Assembly: GCF_030553055.1 (NCBI RefSeq)
Contig: NZ_CP130713.1
Span: 4,526,001 to 4,590,000 of the forward strand
Direction of reading: 5' to 3'
DNA from: Streptomyces sp. XD-27
GTDB lineage: Bacteria; Actinomycetota; Actinomycetes; Streptomycetales; Streptomycetaceae
Length of the DNA stretch: 64,000 nt
In this document: piece after piece, positions 46,729 through 54,335 of the stretch
Numbering within the stretch: the stretch's first letter is position 1
Layout: each line of letters starts with the position of its first letter
Position numbers and translations under genes: made by a program
Notes under the pieces: generated by a model
What the model saw: the letters and a program-made list of their open reading frames with translations, nothing else
Database searches by the model: none
What the model was told of the DNA's origin: nothing

Positions 46729-47451
46729 TCAGCCTTCCGTTCCGTCGCCGACCGTGGGCCGGTCTTCCTCGCCGTCCCCGTTGCTGTTGTAGTCCGTGGT
46801 CCACCGCTTGGTCTCTTCGAACCGGTTACGGTCCGCCGACCACTGGTAGACGATCTGCTCCTCGCCGCTGGGAGCGTCCACGGAGGCGTCCGCGGCGTAG
46901 AGCTGCTTGTAGACGTGCAGTTCGCCCTTGCCGACGGGGTCCGCGAAGAGCGGCGCCTGCTCCTCGTCCGCGAAGACGTTCTCGTACGTGTCGCCGTGCT
47001 TGCGGTAGACGTACGCCCCGATCCCCATGCCGTCACCGCAGGTCAGCACGTTGACCACGATATCGGTCCGCGCGGAGCCGGTCAGCGCGCCGTACGTCCA
47101 GTCCACCGGGTACTTGTCGCCCTCGCACGGCTTGAGGCTGTCTTTGAGCTCGGCGTTGACCTTCGGGTCGGCCTTCACCAGCTTCACCAGCTCGACCGCG
47201 TTCATCTTCTTGGGGCGCGCGCCGCCGGTCGGCTTCGGCGAGGCCGATGCCTCGGCCGTGGGCTCACTGCCGTAGGAGTCCGGGGCCGAGCCGGAGCCCT
47301 TCGCGGTCTGCGCCTGCCCCTCGTTGCGTACCCCGTCGCTGTTGAAGTCGCAGCCGCCCAGCACCAGGCCGCCGGCGGCGACGAGCGCGACGAGGGAACC
47401 GCCCGTGAGCAGGGCGGTCTTGCCGGGAACGGCCTGGATCAGGCCGCGCAC
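46729..47451 (-). CDS. cseA: Lipoprotein CseA
   Basis: A 240-aa lipoprotein: signal peptide ending in the lipobox VLGGC, acylated Cys about residue 34, followed by a Ser/Gly linker and a C-terminal ectodomain. In S. coelicolor CseA is a lipoprotein that dampens sigE expression, presumably by interacting with CseC outside the membrane. GTG 47451 overlaps the sigE stop by 13 bp. Operon order sigE-cseA-cseB-cseC is exactly as in S. coelicolor. Confidence 0.92.
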   Translation of the reverse strand: MRGLIQAVPGKTALLTGGSLVALVAAGGLVLGGCDFNSDGVRNEGQAQTAKGSGSAPDSYGSEPTAEASASPKPTGGARPKKMNAVELVKLVKADPKVNAELKDSLKPCEGDKYPVDWTYGALTGSARTDIVVNVLTCGDGMGIGAYVYRKHGDTYENVFADEEQAPLFADPVGKGELHVYKQLYAADASVDAPSGEEQIVYQWSADRNRFEETKRWTTDYNSNGDGEEDRPTVGDGTEG

Positions 47452-48008
47452 CGCTCCTGCTTCCGTTCGTCGGACGCGTGCCGTTCGCCGGACATGCGAC
47501 CGCGGAGGGCGCGCTCGTCCAGGTTGCGGTTCTCCAGCTCCTGCCGGAGCCGGGCCAGCGCACGGTGCAGGGTGCTCTTGACCGTACCGGTGGACATTCC
47601 CAGGGCCTCCGCCGTCTCCTCCGTGCTCATCTGCTCCCAGTGTCGCAGCACGACGACACTGCGCTGCTTGGGAGCGAGGACGCCGAGGATGTCCATCAGC
47701 AGCGCGCGGTCCGCGTGCTGCTCGGTGCTGTCCTCGACACGGGCGTCGGGCAGCTGCTCCGTCGGCACCTCATCGAGCTTACGGGCCCGCCACCACTCCG
47801 TACGAGTGTTGATCATCACCCGGCGCAGATAGGCGTCGGCGAGGGACTTGTCGGCTATGCCGTCCCAGCGGCCGTAGGTGCGCACGAGAGCGGTCTGGAG
47901 GAGGTCCTGTGCCTCGATCGGGTCCGGGACCAGTCGGCGCGCACTGCGCAGCAGCGCGTCCTGCCGGTTGCGTACGTACTCCTCGAAGTCCAGCACCTTG
48001 CCGCTCAT
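47439..48008 (-). CDS. sigE: ECF sigma factor SigE (cell-envelope stress)
   Basis: A 189-aa ECF sigma: region 2 (RQDALLRSARRLVPDPIEAQDLLQ, LRRVMINTRTEWWR) and region 4 (LAPKQRSVVVLRHWEQMST, MSTGTVKSTLHRALARLR). Start ATG 48008 (MSGKVLDFEEYVR). No anti-sigma gene is adjacent; control is through the CseABC genes in the same operon. The Lys/Arg-rich last 25 residues overlap the cseA start. Confidence 0.95.
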   Translation of the reverse strand: MSGKVLDFEEYVRNRQDALLRSARRLVPDPIEAQDLLQTALVRTYGRWDGIADKSLADAYLRRVMINTRTEWWRARKLDEVPTEQLPDARVEDSTEQHADRALLMDILGVLAPKQRSVVVLRHWEQMSTEETAEALGMSTGTVKSTLHRALARLRQELENRNLDERALRGRMSGERHASDERKQERCAA

Positions 48009-48283
48009 GTCGCAGCCTCCATTCCGCTCGTTCCCCACGTTGTGTGCCGCCGGTCTTCTGCGGCGCGATGAGGAACTTACGGAGGCGCTGTTGCGGCATT
48101 GCGTACGGAAGGACTGCGGCCGTCGCACAGCCAGCCATAGATTGTGTAACAGCCGGGGCGGGAGCGAAGGACTGTTCTGGACGGGTGCGGGGACTGTCAC
48201 AGGCGTGTCACAAACGGGGCCCCGCGGGGCCGGGTCGAGCCGGACGGCGGTGGGCCGACGGTGGCCCGACGGCGGGCCGACGG

Positions 48284-49315
48284 TCAGGTCAGCGGCAGCC
48301 GGTAGCGGCCGCCCGGCAGCGGCTCCACGAGTCCGTCCGCGACCAGCCCGTCCAGCGCGCGGGCCCGCTGCACCGCCTCGTCCCATACCCGGTCCAGTAC
48401 GGCCTGCGGCACCGGCTCGACCGCCTCGCGCAGCACGGCGAGCAGCTTGCCGCGCACCTGCCGGTCCGTACCGGCGTAGGTCTGGCCGCGGCGCGGCGGC
48501 CCGTCGTGCGCCGGGGAACCGGCCCGCCGCCAGGCGCAGTGCCCGGCGATCGGGCAGCGCGCGCAGTCCGGCGTACGGGCCGTGCAGACCAGCGCGCCCA
48601 GCTCCATCGTGGCGGCGGCCCAGCGGGCCGCGGTCGACTCGTCGTCGGGGAGCAGGGCGCGGGCCAGTTTCCGTTCGGCGGCGGTGGTGGCGTTCGGCGG
48701 GTACTGCCGCCCGCCGACCGCGCGCGCGAAGACCCGGCGGACGTTGGTGTCCAGCACCGCGTGGCGCCTGCCGTACGCGAAGGAGGCCACGGCCGCCGCG
48801 GTGTACTCGCCGACGCCCGGCAGCGCGAGCAGCTGGGCGTGGTCGCCCGGTACGTCACCGCCGTGCCGTTCCTGTATGGCGGTGGCAGCGGCGTGCAGCC
48901 GCAGCGCGCGCCGCGGATAGCCGAGCCGTCCCCAGGCGCGCACGGCCTCGCCCGGCGGTTCGGCGGCCAGATCGGCGGGCCGCGGCCAGCGGGCCAGCCA
49001 CTGCTCGTAGACCGGCAGCACCCGGTTGACCGGGGTCTGCTGGAGCATGAACTCGCTCACCATCACCCCCCAGGCGCCCGCCTCGGGACGCCGCCAGGGC
49101 AGATCGCGGGCGTGCGCGTCGAACCAGTCGATGACGGGGGCGTGGAGGACGGGACCGGGGGCGTCCGGGCCGGGCACGGCGGGACCGGGCACGTCCGGGC
49201 CGGGGGCGGTGGGACCGGGCACATCCGGGCCGGACACGTCCGGGCCGGGTACGTGGGGCACGTCGGGGGCGTCGGATACGTCGGTGGCGGCGGGGCGCGC
49301 GGGCGTGGCAGTCAT
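48284..49315 (-). CDS. mutY: A/G-specific adenine glycosylase MutY
   Basis: A 343-aa HhH-GPD glycosylase removing adenine opposite 8-oxoguanine. The catalytic Glu lies in EFMLQQTPV, the helix-hairpin-helix in LLALPGVGEYTAAAV, the Asp in VLDTNVRRV, and a 4Fe-4S cluster in C-x6-C-x2-C-x5-C (CTARTPDCARCPIAGHC). The C-terminal NUDIX-like domain of E. coli MutY is absent. An unusual N-terminal run of PGPDV-type repeats (about residues 22-55) precedes the enzyme; the true start may lie further in. Confidence 0.93.
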   Translation of the reverse strand: MTATPARPAATDVSDAPDVPHVPGPDVSGPDVPGPTAPGPDVPGPAVPGPDAPGPVLHAPVIDWFDAHARDLPWRRPEAGAWGVMVSEFMLQQTPVNRVLPVYEQWLARWPRPADLAAEPPGEAVRAWGRLGYPRRALRLHAAATAIQERHGGDVPGDHAQLLALPGVGEYTAAAVASFAYGRRHAVLDTNVRRVFARAVGGRQYPPNATTAAERKLARALLPDDESTAARWAAATMELGALVCTARTPDCARCPIAGHCAWRRAGSPAHDGPPRRGQTYAGTDRQVRGKLLAVLREAVEPVPQAVLDRVWDEAVQRARALDGLVADGLVEPLPGGRYRLPLT

Positions 49316-49539
49316 GTCATGAACGATCCTGACACGCGCCCACCCGCCCGGGAAACGTTCGCCTCCGCGTGCCGCGAGCCTCTCTCGTGATCTCGCCTGA
49401 TCGCCCTGGATCTCTCGTGGGTGATCTCTCCTGGGACCTGACTTTCGGCAGGGGCGGCGGGGCGGCGGCCGCTTGTAGCGTCGTACGTGGTCGGGACCGG
49501 GGGCGGTCCTGGTGGGGCGAAGGACGGGATGGGGGACCC

Positions 49540-51324
49540 GTGGTCGGTATCGGCATCGGTGCTCGGCGTCGGCGCGTGGTGGGCGACGCCCTGCTGTGGG
49601 GGCTGCTCGCCGTCCCCGTTCTCTGCGGTGACCAGTTCGGACTCGGCGTACCGCGCCCCTGGTGGCGGACGGCGGCCGGGCTGCTGCTGCTCGCCGTGGC
49701 GGTGGCCGGGGCCCGGCGGCACCCGGTGGCGGCGCTCCTGCTGGTCGCGGGCGGGAGCCTGCTCACCTCCCCGGCCCTGTTCACGATCTCGTACGGCCCC
49801 GCGCTCTCCGTCGTCGCCTACCTGCTGGGCCGCCGGGCGCCGTCCGCGCGCCCCGCGCTGCTCGCCTTCGGCGCGGTGGCGGCGGCCGGGACCGTCCTGG
49901 TCCTCACCCGCCCGCCCCAGGACCCGGTCGTCGCTTGGCTGCTGCTGATCGTCACGCTCCTGTTCGGCGCGGTCTTCCCCTGGCTCGTCGGGCGCCACCG
50001 GCGGCAGGACCGCGCGCTGGTGGCGGCGGGCTGGAGCCGCGCCGCGCAGCTGGAGCGCGAGCAGGAGATCGTCGCGGACCGCGTGCGGCTGCGCGAGCGC
50101 GCCCGTATCGCCCAGGACATGCACGACTCCCTCGGCCACGACCTGAGCCTGATCGCGCTGCGCGCGGGCGCGCTCCAGGTGGCTCCCGGCCTCGACGAGG
50201 CGCACCGCGCGGCGGCGGGGGAACTGCGGGCGGCGGCGTCGGCGGCGACGGAGCGGCTGCGGGAGGTCATCGGCCTGCTGCGGGACGCGGACGCGGCGCC
50301 GCTCGCCCCGGCGGGGGAGAGCGTGGCGGCCCTGGTCGGGCGCGCGGCGGAGTCCGGACTTCCGGTGCGACTGGTGGGGGCGGTACGGGTGAGGGGGAGC
50401 GGGATCGGGGACGAGGCGGCGGATGGGCGCGGGGCCGGCGGCGGGGTGCCGCCCTTGGCCGAGCGGGCCGCGTATCGGGTCGTCCAGGAGTCCTTGACGA
50501 ACGCGGCGAAGCACGCGCCGGGGGCGGAGGTGACGGTGACGATCGCTCAGGAGCGGGCGGAGACGGTGGTGACGGTCACGAACGGCCCGCCGCCGCGGAT
50601 GCGGAAGCCGATGCCAACCCGGACGCCGACCCGGACGCCGGTGCGGATGCCGATGCCGGGTGCCGCTGCGGGGACGACCCCGGTCTCCGCGGCACCGGGC
50701 ACCGGGCCGGGCGCGGGGGCAGGTGCCGGGCCGGGCATCGAGGCAGGCACCGGGACGGGGCTGCTCGGCCTGCGCGAACGGGTCCGCCTGCTGGGAGGCA
50801 CGTTCTCGGCAGGACCACACGACGACGGCGGCTTCCGCGTGCTGGCCCGTCTGCCGCACGGCACGGGCCAGGCCGCCGCCCCCATCACGGCCGAGCCGCA
50901 GCCCGTGCCGGAACCGCCCGCCGCGCACGCGTACGCGCAGGCCCGCAGGGCCACCCGGCGCGGCCTGGTCGTCTCCCTGTGCGCGGCGGGCGCGTTGGCC
51001 GTGCTCGTCGTTGCCGGGGCGTTCGGCTGGTACGCGTACACGCGCACCCACGCGGTGATGGACCCGGACGACTTCGCGGCGCTGCGCATCGGCCGGCCCT
51101 ACGCCGAGGTCGAGCCCGTACTCCCGGACTTGACCGCCACCGACCCACCTACGGAACGTGCCCCGGCGCCCCCACCCGGGGCGGACTGCCGCTACTACCG
51201 CGCGAGTGGCGAACTCTTCGTCAGTGTGGACCACTTCCGGCTGTGCTTCCGGGAAGGGCGTCTGGTGTCGAAGACGGTGGTGCCGGGGGCGGCGGGCGTG
51301 CCGTCGGCGCGTACGGAGGAGTAG
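49540..51324 (+). CDS. Sensor histidine kinase (HisKA_3) with extra C-terminal transmembrane module
   Basis: A 594-aa kinase from GTG 49540. About five membrane helices, H box ARIAQDMHDSLGHDLSLIAL, N box VVQESLTNAAKHAPG and G box GTGLLGLRERVRLLGG. Between the last two, the ATPase lid is expanded by about 60 residues of Pro/Thr/Arg and Gly/Ala repeats. Beyond the kinase come a further helix (GLVVSLCAAGALAVLVVAGAFGWYAY) and a 90-residue domain with a Cys pair (ADCRYY, RLCFREG). The probable partner regulator is 3 kb downstream at 54336. Confidence 0.88.
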   Translation: MVGIGIGARRRRVVGDALLWGLLAVPVLCGDQFGLGVPRPWWRTAAGLLLLAVAVAGARRHPVAALLLVAGGSLLTSPALFTISYGPALSVVAYLLGRRAPSARPALLAFGAVAAAGTVLVLTRPPQDPVVAWLLLIVTLLFGAVFPWLVGRHRRQDRALVAAGWSRAAQLEREQEIVADRVRLRERARIAQDMHDSLGHDLSLIALRAGALQVAPGLDEAHRAAAGELRAAASAATERLREVIGLLRDADAAPLAPAGESVAALVGRAAESGLPVRLVGAVRVRGSGIGDEAADGRGAGGGVPPLAERAAYRVVQESLTNAAKHAPGAEVTVTIAQERAETVVTVTNGPPPRMRKPMPTRTPTRTPVRMPMPGAAAGTTPVSAAPGTGPGAGAGAGPGIEAGTGTGLLGLRERVRLLGGTFSAGPHDDGGFRVLARLPHGTGQAAAPITAEPQPVPEPPAAHAYAQARRATRRGLVVSLCAAGALAVLVVAGAFGWYAYTRTHAVMDPDDFAALRIGRPYAEVEPVLPDLTATDPPTERAPAPPPGADCRYYRASGELFVSVDHFRLCFREGRLVSKTVVPGAAGVPSARTEE

Positions 51325-51386
51325 CGGACCGCCGTCGGAGCGCCGGGCAGGGCGTGTCCGAAGGGGAAGCCCCACCGAACACCCCC

Positions 51387-52148
51387 CTAACCCACCCGCT
51401 CCGCCAGGAAGTCCTCCCAGGTCCGCTCGCCCACGGCGGCCCCCTCGAGAGACAGGTTCTCCCCGGCCCGGTACGCGCGGCCCGCCTTCCCCGGTATCCG
51501 CACCGGCATCATCAACCGGCGCTTGCCGCTGGCCCGCAGGTATCCGCGGGTCAGCTCGTCCAGCCCGTACAGCTTCGGCCCGGCCAGGTCGGCCACCAGG
51601 CCGGCCGGCTCGCCGAGCGCCAGCTCCACGAGCCGGGCCGCCACCTCGCGCGCGTCCACCGGCTGCCACCGGAGTCCGCCCGGGGCCGGGACCACGGGCA
51701 GCTTCGCCATCCCCCGCACCACCTTCAACGTCAGGTCGTGGAACTGGGCGGCACGCAGCGTCGTCCACGGCAGGCCTGAGTCGGCCACGGCCCGCTCCGC
51801 GCCCAGCTTGGCTCTGAAGTAGCCCAGCGGGAGCGTGTCCGCCCCGATGACCGAGATGTACACCAGGTGCCGCACCCCGGCTCGCGACGCGGCCCGCACC
51901 AGGTTCCGGGTCGCCTCGTCATCGCCCTTGGGGCCGCCCGCGAGATGCAGGACGGTCTCGATGCCGTCCAGCGCGGCTTCGAGCCCCTCGCCCTTGAGCA
52001 GGTCACCGGTCACGTACGCGACGCCGTCCGCGGACTCGCGGGCGCGCCGGCTGAGCACCCGCACGTCGCGGCCGGCCGCCCGCAGCAGCGGGACGACGTG
52101 GCCCCCCAGCGTGCCGGTGCCGCCCGTGACCAGGATGGGTGACGTCAT
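51387..52148 (-). CDS. NAD(P)-binding epimerase/NmrA-like protein, ECF41 partner
   Basis: A 253-aa atypical SDR: ILVTGGTGTLGGHVVPLLRA nucleotide-binding fingerprint, VTGDLLKGEGL, TVLHLAGG, HLVYISVIGAD and LPWTTLRAAQFHD. No Tyr-x3-Lys is evident, as in NmrA/CC3-like members. It diverges from an ECF41 sigma factor; genes for COE-type oxidoreductase/epimerases next to ECF41 are the known targets of that group. A TGTCACA box on its strand lies 96-102 bp upstream of the start. Confidence 0.9.
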   Translation of the reverse strand: MTSPILVTGGTGTLGGHVVPLLRAAGRDVRVLSRRARESADGVAYVTGDLLKGEGLEAALDGIETVLHLAGGPKGDDEATRNLVRAASRAGVRHLVYISVIGADTLPLGYFRAKLGAERAVADSGLPWTTLRAAQFHDLTLKVVRGMAKLPVVPAPGGLRWQPVDAREVAARLVELALGEPAGLVADLAGPKLYGLDELTRGYLRASGKRRLMMPVRIPGKAGRAYRAGENLSLEGAAVGERTWEDFLAERVG

Positions 52149-52223
52149 GACTTCTCCAAACTCGTTCGGCCCGGGAGTGGATCTCCCGGCCGCAGCGGCT
52201 ACGTTTCGTGGATCTACTGCTAT

Positions 52224-52250
52224 GTCCCGCCGCGCGGAAGGAATGTGACA
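52224..52250 (-). promoter_or_regulatory. Possible ECF41 promoter
   Basis: On the minus strand TGTCACA (52244-52250) equals the -35 recalled for ECF41 promoters (TGTCACA-N16-CGTC). Sixteen bases on, GGAC (52224-52227) matches only two of four -10 positions. It points at the epimerase-like gene. The -35 overlaps the region just before the sigma gene start. Confidence 0.45.
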
Positions 52251-52251
52251 C

Positions 52252-53163
52252 GTGGACGAGAGCCTCTTGCTCGCAGAGCGTTTCGAGGAGCACCGGCCCC
52301 GTCTGAGAGCGGTGGCCTACCGGATGCTCGGCTCGGTGAGCGAGGCCGATGACGCCGTCCAGGACACCTGGTTGCGACTCAGCCGCACCGACGCCGACAG
52401 CGTGGAGAACCTCGGCGGGTGGCTGACGACGGTGGTGGGGCGCGTGTGCCTGAACGTGCTGCGCTCGCGCGAGCAGCGCCGCGAGGACCCCCTTGAGCTG
52501 CGCATACCCGACCCGGTCATCAGCCATGAGGACGGGATCGACCCCGAGCAGGAAGCGCTGCTGGCCGACTCGGTCGGGCTGGCGCTGCTGGTGGTTCTCG
52601 AAACGCTGTCACCGGCCGAACGGCTCGCCTTCGTGCTGCACGACATGTTCGCCGTGCCCTTCGACGAGATCGCCCCGGTGATCGAGAAGTCCACGGCCGC
52701 CGCGCGGCAGCTCGCCAGCCGCGCCCGCCGCCGGGTGCAGGGCCAGGCGCCGGCGCCCGATCCTGATCTCGCCCGCCAGCGCGAGGCCGTCGCCGCGTTC
52801 TTCGCCGCCGCTCGCGACGGCGACTTCGGCGCTCTCGTCGCCGTGCTCGACCCCGACGTCGTCCTGCGGTCCGACGGTGGGGCCGGCGCCAGTCTCACGG
52901 TCGTGCTCAACGGTGCCCGGACCGTCGCCTCGCAAGCGGTCACCTTCGGACAGCTCTCCCCGTTCGTACGGCCGGCGCTGGTCAACGGAGCCGCCGGAGT
53001 CGTCGTCGCCACGGACGGACGGCCGCTGTCCGTCATGGCCTTCACCGTCACCGGAGGGAAGATCCTGGCCATCGACGTCCTGGCCGACCCCGAGCGGTTG
53101 CGGAAGCTCGACCTCACCGCCCTCGACCTCGCGGAAGGGGACTCCCCCGAGGGGACGGGATGA
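52252..53163 (+). CDS. ECF41-type sigma factor with SnoaL-like C-terminus (SigJ-like)
   Basis: A 303-aa protein: sigma2 (RFEEHRPRLRAVAYRMLGSVSEADDAVQDTWLRL), sigma4 (LSPAERLAFVLHDMFAVPFDEIAPVIEKSTAAARQLASRARRR), then a SnoaL/NTF2-like domain from about residue 175. Near the C-terminus ADPERLRKLDL resembles the regulatory NPDKL motif of ECF41 factors, whose C-terminal domain acts as a built-in anti-sigma. Start GTG 52252 follows GGAAGGAA. It overlaps the next gene (ATGA). Confidence 0.93.
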   Translation: MDESLLLAERFEEHRPRLRAVAYRMLGSVSEADDAVQDTWLRLSRTDADSVENLGGWLTTVVGRVCLNVLRSREQRREDPLELRIPDPVISHEDGIDPEQEALLADSVGLALLVVLETLSPAERLAFVLHDMFAVPFDEIAPVIEKSTAAARQLASRARRRVQGQAPAPDPDLARQREAVAAFFAAARDGDFGALVAVLDPDVVLRSDGGAGASLTVVLNGARTVASQAVTFGQLSPFVRPALVNGAAGVVVATDGRPLSVMAFTVTGGKILAIDVLADPERLRKLDLTALDLAEGDSPEGTG

Positions 53164-53555
53164 ACGCGGAGACCGTCACCGCGATATGCGCCGTCGTGAT
53201 CGCTGTCGCGTCGCTGGTCGTCTCGGTCTACCAGACCCACGCGATGCGGCAGCACAACCGCCACTCGGTGCGCCCGATACTCCAGCTGCACCGGGGCTGG
53301 CCGGTGGGAGGCAGAGCGGGTCTCCGGCTCACCAACTCCGGCCTCGGCCCCGCGATCGTCGTCGACAGCACGCTGACCGTCGACGGCGAGGTGATCGGCG
53401 CCTGGAACGCGCGCGGTGTCGACCACGTCCGCGAGCGGCTGCCGGTGCGCCCGTCCGCCGTGACCTTCCCCCGATCCGGTGAGGGCGAGGTCGGGCGAGG
53501 GCCGGGGCGACGGTTCGGGCGCGGTCGTGGAGGTCGCGGGCGTGGCGGTTCTTGA
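53160..53555 (+). CDS. Truncated membrane-anchored hypothetical protein
   Basis: A 131-aa ORF beginning inside the sigma stop. It has one N-terminal helix (AICAVVIAVASLVVSVY), then HSVRPILQLHRGWPVGGRAGLRLTNSGLGPAIVVDSTLTVDGE. This resembles the start of a common streptomycete membrane protein with an immunoglobulin-like ectodomain. After about residue 103 the sequence changes to Gly/Arg low complexity, which is the antisense of a regulator remnant. The 3' half seems deleted at a junction near 53466-53480. Confidence 0.65.
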   Translation: MNAETVTAICAVVIAVASLVVSVYQTHAMRQHNRHSVRPILQLHRGWPVGGRAGLRLTNSGLGPAIVVDSTLTVDGEVIGAWNARGVDHVRERLPVRPSAVTFPRSGEGEVGRGPGRRFGRGRGGRGRGGS

Positions 53556-53705
53556 GGTGGGGGCGGATGAGCCGGCACATGGTGCGGATGCGCTGGTCGG
53601 CGCGGCCGGATTGCACATGGGGGTAGTCGTCGAGGGCGAGGTTCCAGGTGGCGCATGCTGACTCCAGGTGCCCAACTCGCATCTGCCACTCGGCCTGCAT
53701 GCCGC
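53466..53705 (-). pseudogene. Remnant of an XRE-type regulator, C-terminal TPR part
   Basis: Minus-strand frame reading MQAEWQMRVGHLESACATWN, LALDDYPHVQSGRADQRIRT and LIRPHLKNRHARDLHDRART. This matches the C-terminal tetratricopeptide part of streptomycete helix-turn-helix regulators. The DNA-binding N-terminus is missing: upstream sequence (beyond 53705) belongs to unrelated plus-strand fragments. It is therefore a decayed gene end left by rearrangement. Confidence 0.6.
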
Positions 53706-53719
53706 GATGATGAACCCTT

Positions 53720-53893
53720 GTGCGGGGCAGTAGTGGGCCGAGCCCGGGCGTCGCGCGGCTGTTGCCCTGGCCGACGCCGGACGGCAAGCCGTGCTACGTG
53801 AATGCCGACGAGCGCGGCGGGCCCGTCTCCCGGCTTGCCGACGAGATGGAGGCCGTCCAACTCGCCATGGGCAGAAGCGTGCTCGGGCATGCG
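53720..53893 (+). pseudogene. Fragment of a small accessory protein gene
   Basis: Reads LLPWPTPDGKPCYVNADERG and GPVSRLADEMEAVQLAMG from GTG 53720. This resembles the first 50 residues of small proteins that accompany XRE/DUF397-type gene groups in Streptomyces. Homology ends near 53880, where the next ORF starts in another frame, so the gene appears truncated. Confidence 0.45.
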
Positions 53894-54113
53894 CACGGTC
53901 ATGCGTTACGTCCGGCACCGGATCCGGCACGAACCGGAGGGCGGCATCACGGCGGAGGCGTACTGCGTCACGGTCGGCTGCGGCGTCGAATCCGGCCCCC
54001 AGGGTGACCTGGACGCCGTACAGCTCTGGTGCCTGCGCCACACCGGACGCACCGGCCATGACCTGTTCCGCAGGGTCTGCACCGACCACGCGCGCGTGAC
54101 CCGCGAGGAATGA
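53889..54113 (+). CDS. DUF7848-like small protein
   Basis: A 74-aa protein, MRTVMRYVRHRIRHEPEGG then ITAEAYCVTVGCGVESGPQGD and LWCLRHTGRTGHDLFRRVC. The pattern (basic start, acidic/aromatic core with Cys, H-T-G-R-T-x-H) resembles the DUF7848 group found in accessory clusters near XRE regulators. ATG 53901 is an alternative start. It overlaps the following 30-aa ORF by ATGA. Function unknown. Confidence 0.6.
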   Translation: MRTVMRYVRHRIRHEPEGGITAEAYCVTVGCGVESGPQGDLDAVQLWCLRHTGRTGHDLFRRVCTDHARVTREE

Positions 54114-54202
54114 CCCCCAGGCTCCCGCCCGAGTTCACCACAGTGGAGTGGACCGCCTTCCTCAGCGGTGCCAAGCTGGGGGAGTTCGACCCGGCGGCCT
54201 AA
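54110..54202 (+). CDS. 30-aa ORF coupled to the DUF7848-like gene
   Basis: Reads MTPRLPPEFTTVEWTAFLSG then AKLGEFDPAA and stops at TAA 54200-54202. Its ATG overlaps the preceding stop (ATGA), with CGAGGA upstream. It may be a truncated or genuinely tiny protein; coupling and lack of rare features favour expression, but confidence is low. Confidence 0.4.
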   Translation: MTPRLPPEFTTVEWTAFLSGAKLGEFDPAA

Positions 54203-54213
54203 AGGGAGCGGCC

Positions 54214-54294
54214 ATGTTCGAGTGCCCCCGGTGCGGCGGCGGCGCGGAGCGCGACCCCGAGCACGAGCGGGTGATCCGCTGCCTCCGGTGTTAA
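54214..54294 (+). CDS. 26-aa zinc-ribbon-like microprotein
   Basis: Starts at ATG 54214, six bases after GGGAG, and contains two Cys pairs, CPRC near the N-terminus and CLRC at the very end, separated by 15 residues: a minimal zinc-ribbon layout. It ends at TAA 54292-54294, 41 bp before the response regulator start. Confidence 0.5.
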   Translation: MFECPRCGGGAERDPEHERVIRCLRC

Positions 54295-54335
54295 CGGACG
54301 GGGCCGCGCCCCGTGCCGCTGCCTACGCTGGGGGC

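Noticed and set aside
47439..48386. Longer start for SigE, 126 residues upstream
   Set aside because: The added residues are Arg/Pro low complexity, and MSGKVLDFEEYVR at 48008 matches the usual SigE N-terminus.
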